From an uncultured Luminiphilus sp. (GTDB taxonomy: Bacteria > Pseudomonadota > Gammaproteobacteria > Pseudomonadales > Halieaceae): a DNA stretch of 64,000 nucleotides. The notes under the pieces are model-generated. The model was not told the DNA's origin. It worked only from the letters and a program-made list of their open reading frames with translations, and did no database searches. Positions 63,938-64,000 of the stretch are shown one piece after another. The first letter of the stretch is position 1; each line of letters starts with the position of its first letter. The stretch is taken from positions 21,042 to 85,041 of the forward strand of contig CALSVI010000014.1 in assembly GCA_943840615.1 (NCBI GenBank), written 5' to 3'. Both the position numbers and the translations under genes were made by a program.

Positions 63938-64000
63938 GATTCAGTCCAGCGGAGCGTCTCGGAGAGCGTGATATCAAACAGGTCCAGCGCGCGCGCCACA
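63934..64000 (-). CDS. C-terminal end of an unidentified gene (partial)
   Basis: The minus strand reads the last 21 residues of a protein ending LDLFDITLSETLRWTES before TGA, whose last bases overlap the TTG start of the MFS gene. Too short to identify. The overlap suggests the first gene of an operon with the MFS and D-2-hydroxyacid dehydrogenase genes. Confidence 0.5.
   Translation of the reverse strand, partial: VARALDLFDITLSETLRWTES

Overview
The window reads as chromosomal DNA of a marine, aerobic, heterotrophic gammaproteobacterium. Three TonB-dependent receptors, several acyl-CoA dehydrogenases, two PQQ dehydrogenases, a BCCT transporter, TPR-sulfotransferases, a Coq4-like protein and a diguanylate cyclase are the mix I would expect in the OM60/NOR5 (Halieaceae) group, but that placement is inference. 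Coding density is high. I saw no rRNA, tRNA, CRISPR array, insertion sequence or phage gene, and no gene-free stretch over about 300 bases.

Layout. 0-9.8 kb: a 2OG-Fe(II) oxygenase, a secreted AhpD-like protein, a secreted protein with a duplicated ferredoxin-like domain, a desaturase-fold membrane enzyme and a GNAT, then a minus-strand run of NhaC antiporter, Coq4-like protein, an acyl-CoA dehydrogenase pair and a GGDEF protein. 10-15 kb: a compact plus-strand phospholipid-initiation operon (HAD-PlsC fusion, PlsB, GpsA) that goes from DHAP to phosphatidic acid. 15-18 kb: M48 lipoprotein and BCCT transporter. 18.1-22.8 kb: TonB receptor 1 followed by a TPR-sulfotransferase. 22.9-26.8 kb: valine/isobutyryl-CoA catabolic operon, with two of its four genes carrying single-base frameshifts. 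27-32.5 kb: acylating aldehyde dehydrogenase, cytochrome P450, CMD protein, PQQ dehydrogenase. 32.5-37.6 kb (minus): acetoin-dehydrogenase-like E1alpha-E1beta-E2 operon with a PVA-dehydrogenase-like quinohemoprotein embedded in it, downstream of TonB receptor 2 (37.7-40.2 kb). 40.2-47.7 kb: M24 protein, GST, LuxR regulator, second TPR-sulfotransferase and TonB receptor 3. 47.7-64 kb: chalcone-isomerase-like and DUF2878 pair, aminotransferase, MBL hydrolase, alpha/beta hydrolase, Fe-alcohol dehydrogenase, quinone oxidoreductase, MltF-like transglycosylase, RNase J-like protein, DUF481 porin-like protein, glutathione reductase, TSUP permease, DUF4136 lipoprotein, D-2-hydroxyacid dehydrogenase and an MFS transporter.

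Most interesting reading. The two TonB receptors that sit next to a TPR-sulfotransferase (18.1 and 45.3 kb) both contain a strikingly tyrosine-rich segment with acidic residues and cysteines in a predicted surface loop. The third receptor, with no sulfotransferase beside it, has none. The sulfotransferases carry PAPS-loop motifs and a glutamate placed like the catalytic base of tyrosylprotein sulfotransferases. I propose, as a hypothesis, a receptor/sulfotransferase module in which the receptor's tyrosine-rich loop is the sulfation substrate.

Data quality. Seven apparent single-base indels (near 23219, 23748, 23879, 23889, 24220, 34047 and 36984) break four genes whose protein sequence is otherwise well preserved on both sides. 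Sequence error or very recent lesions are both possible.
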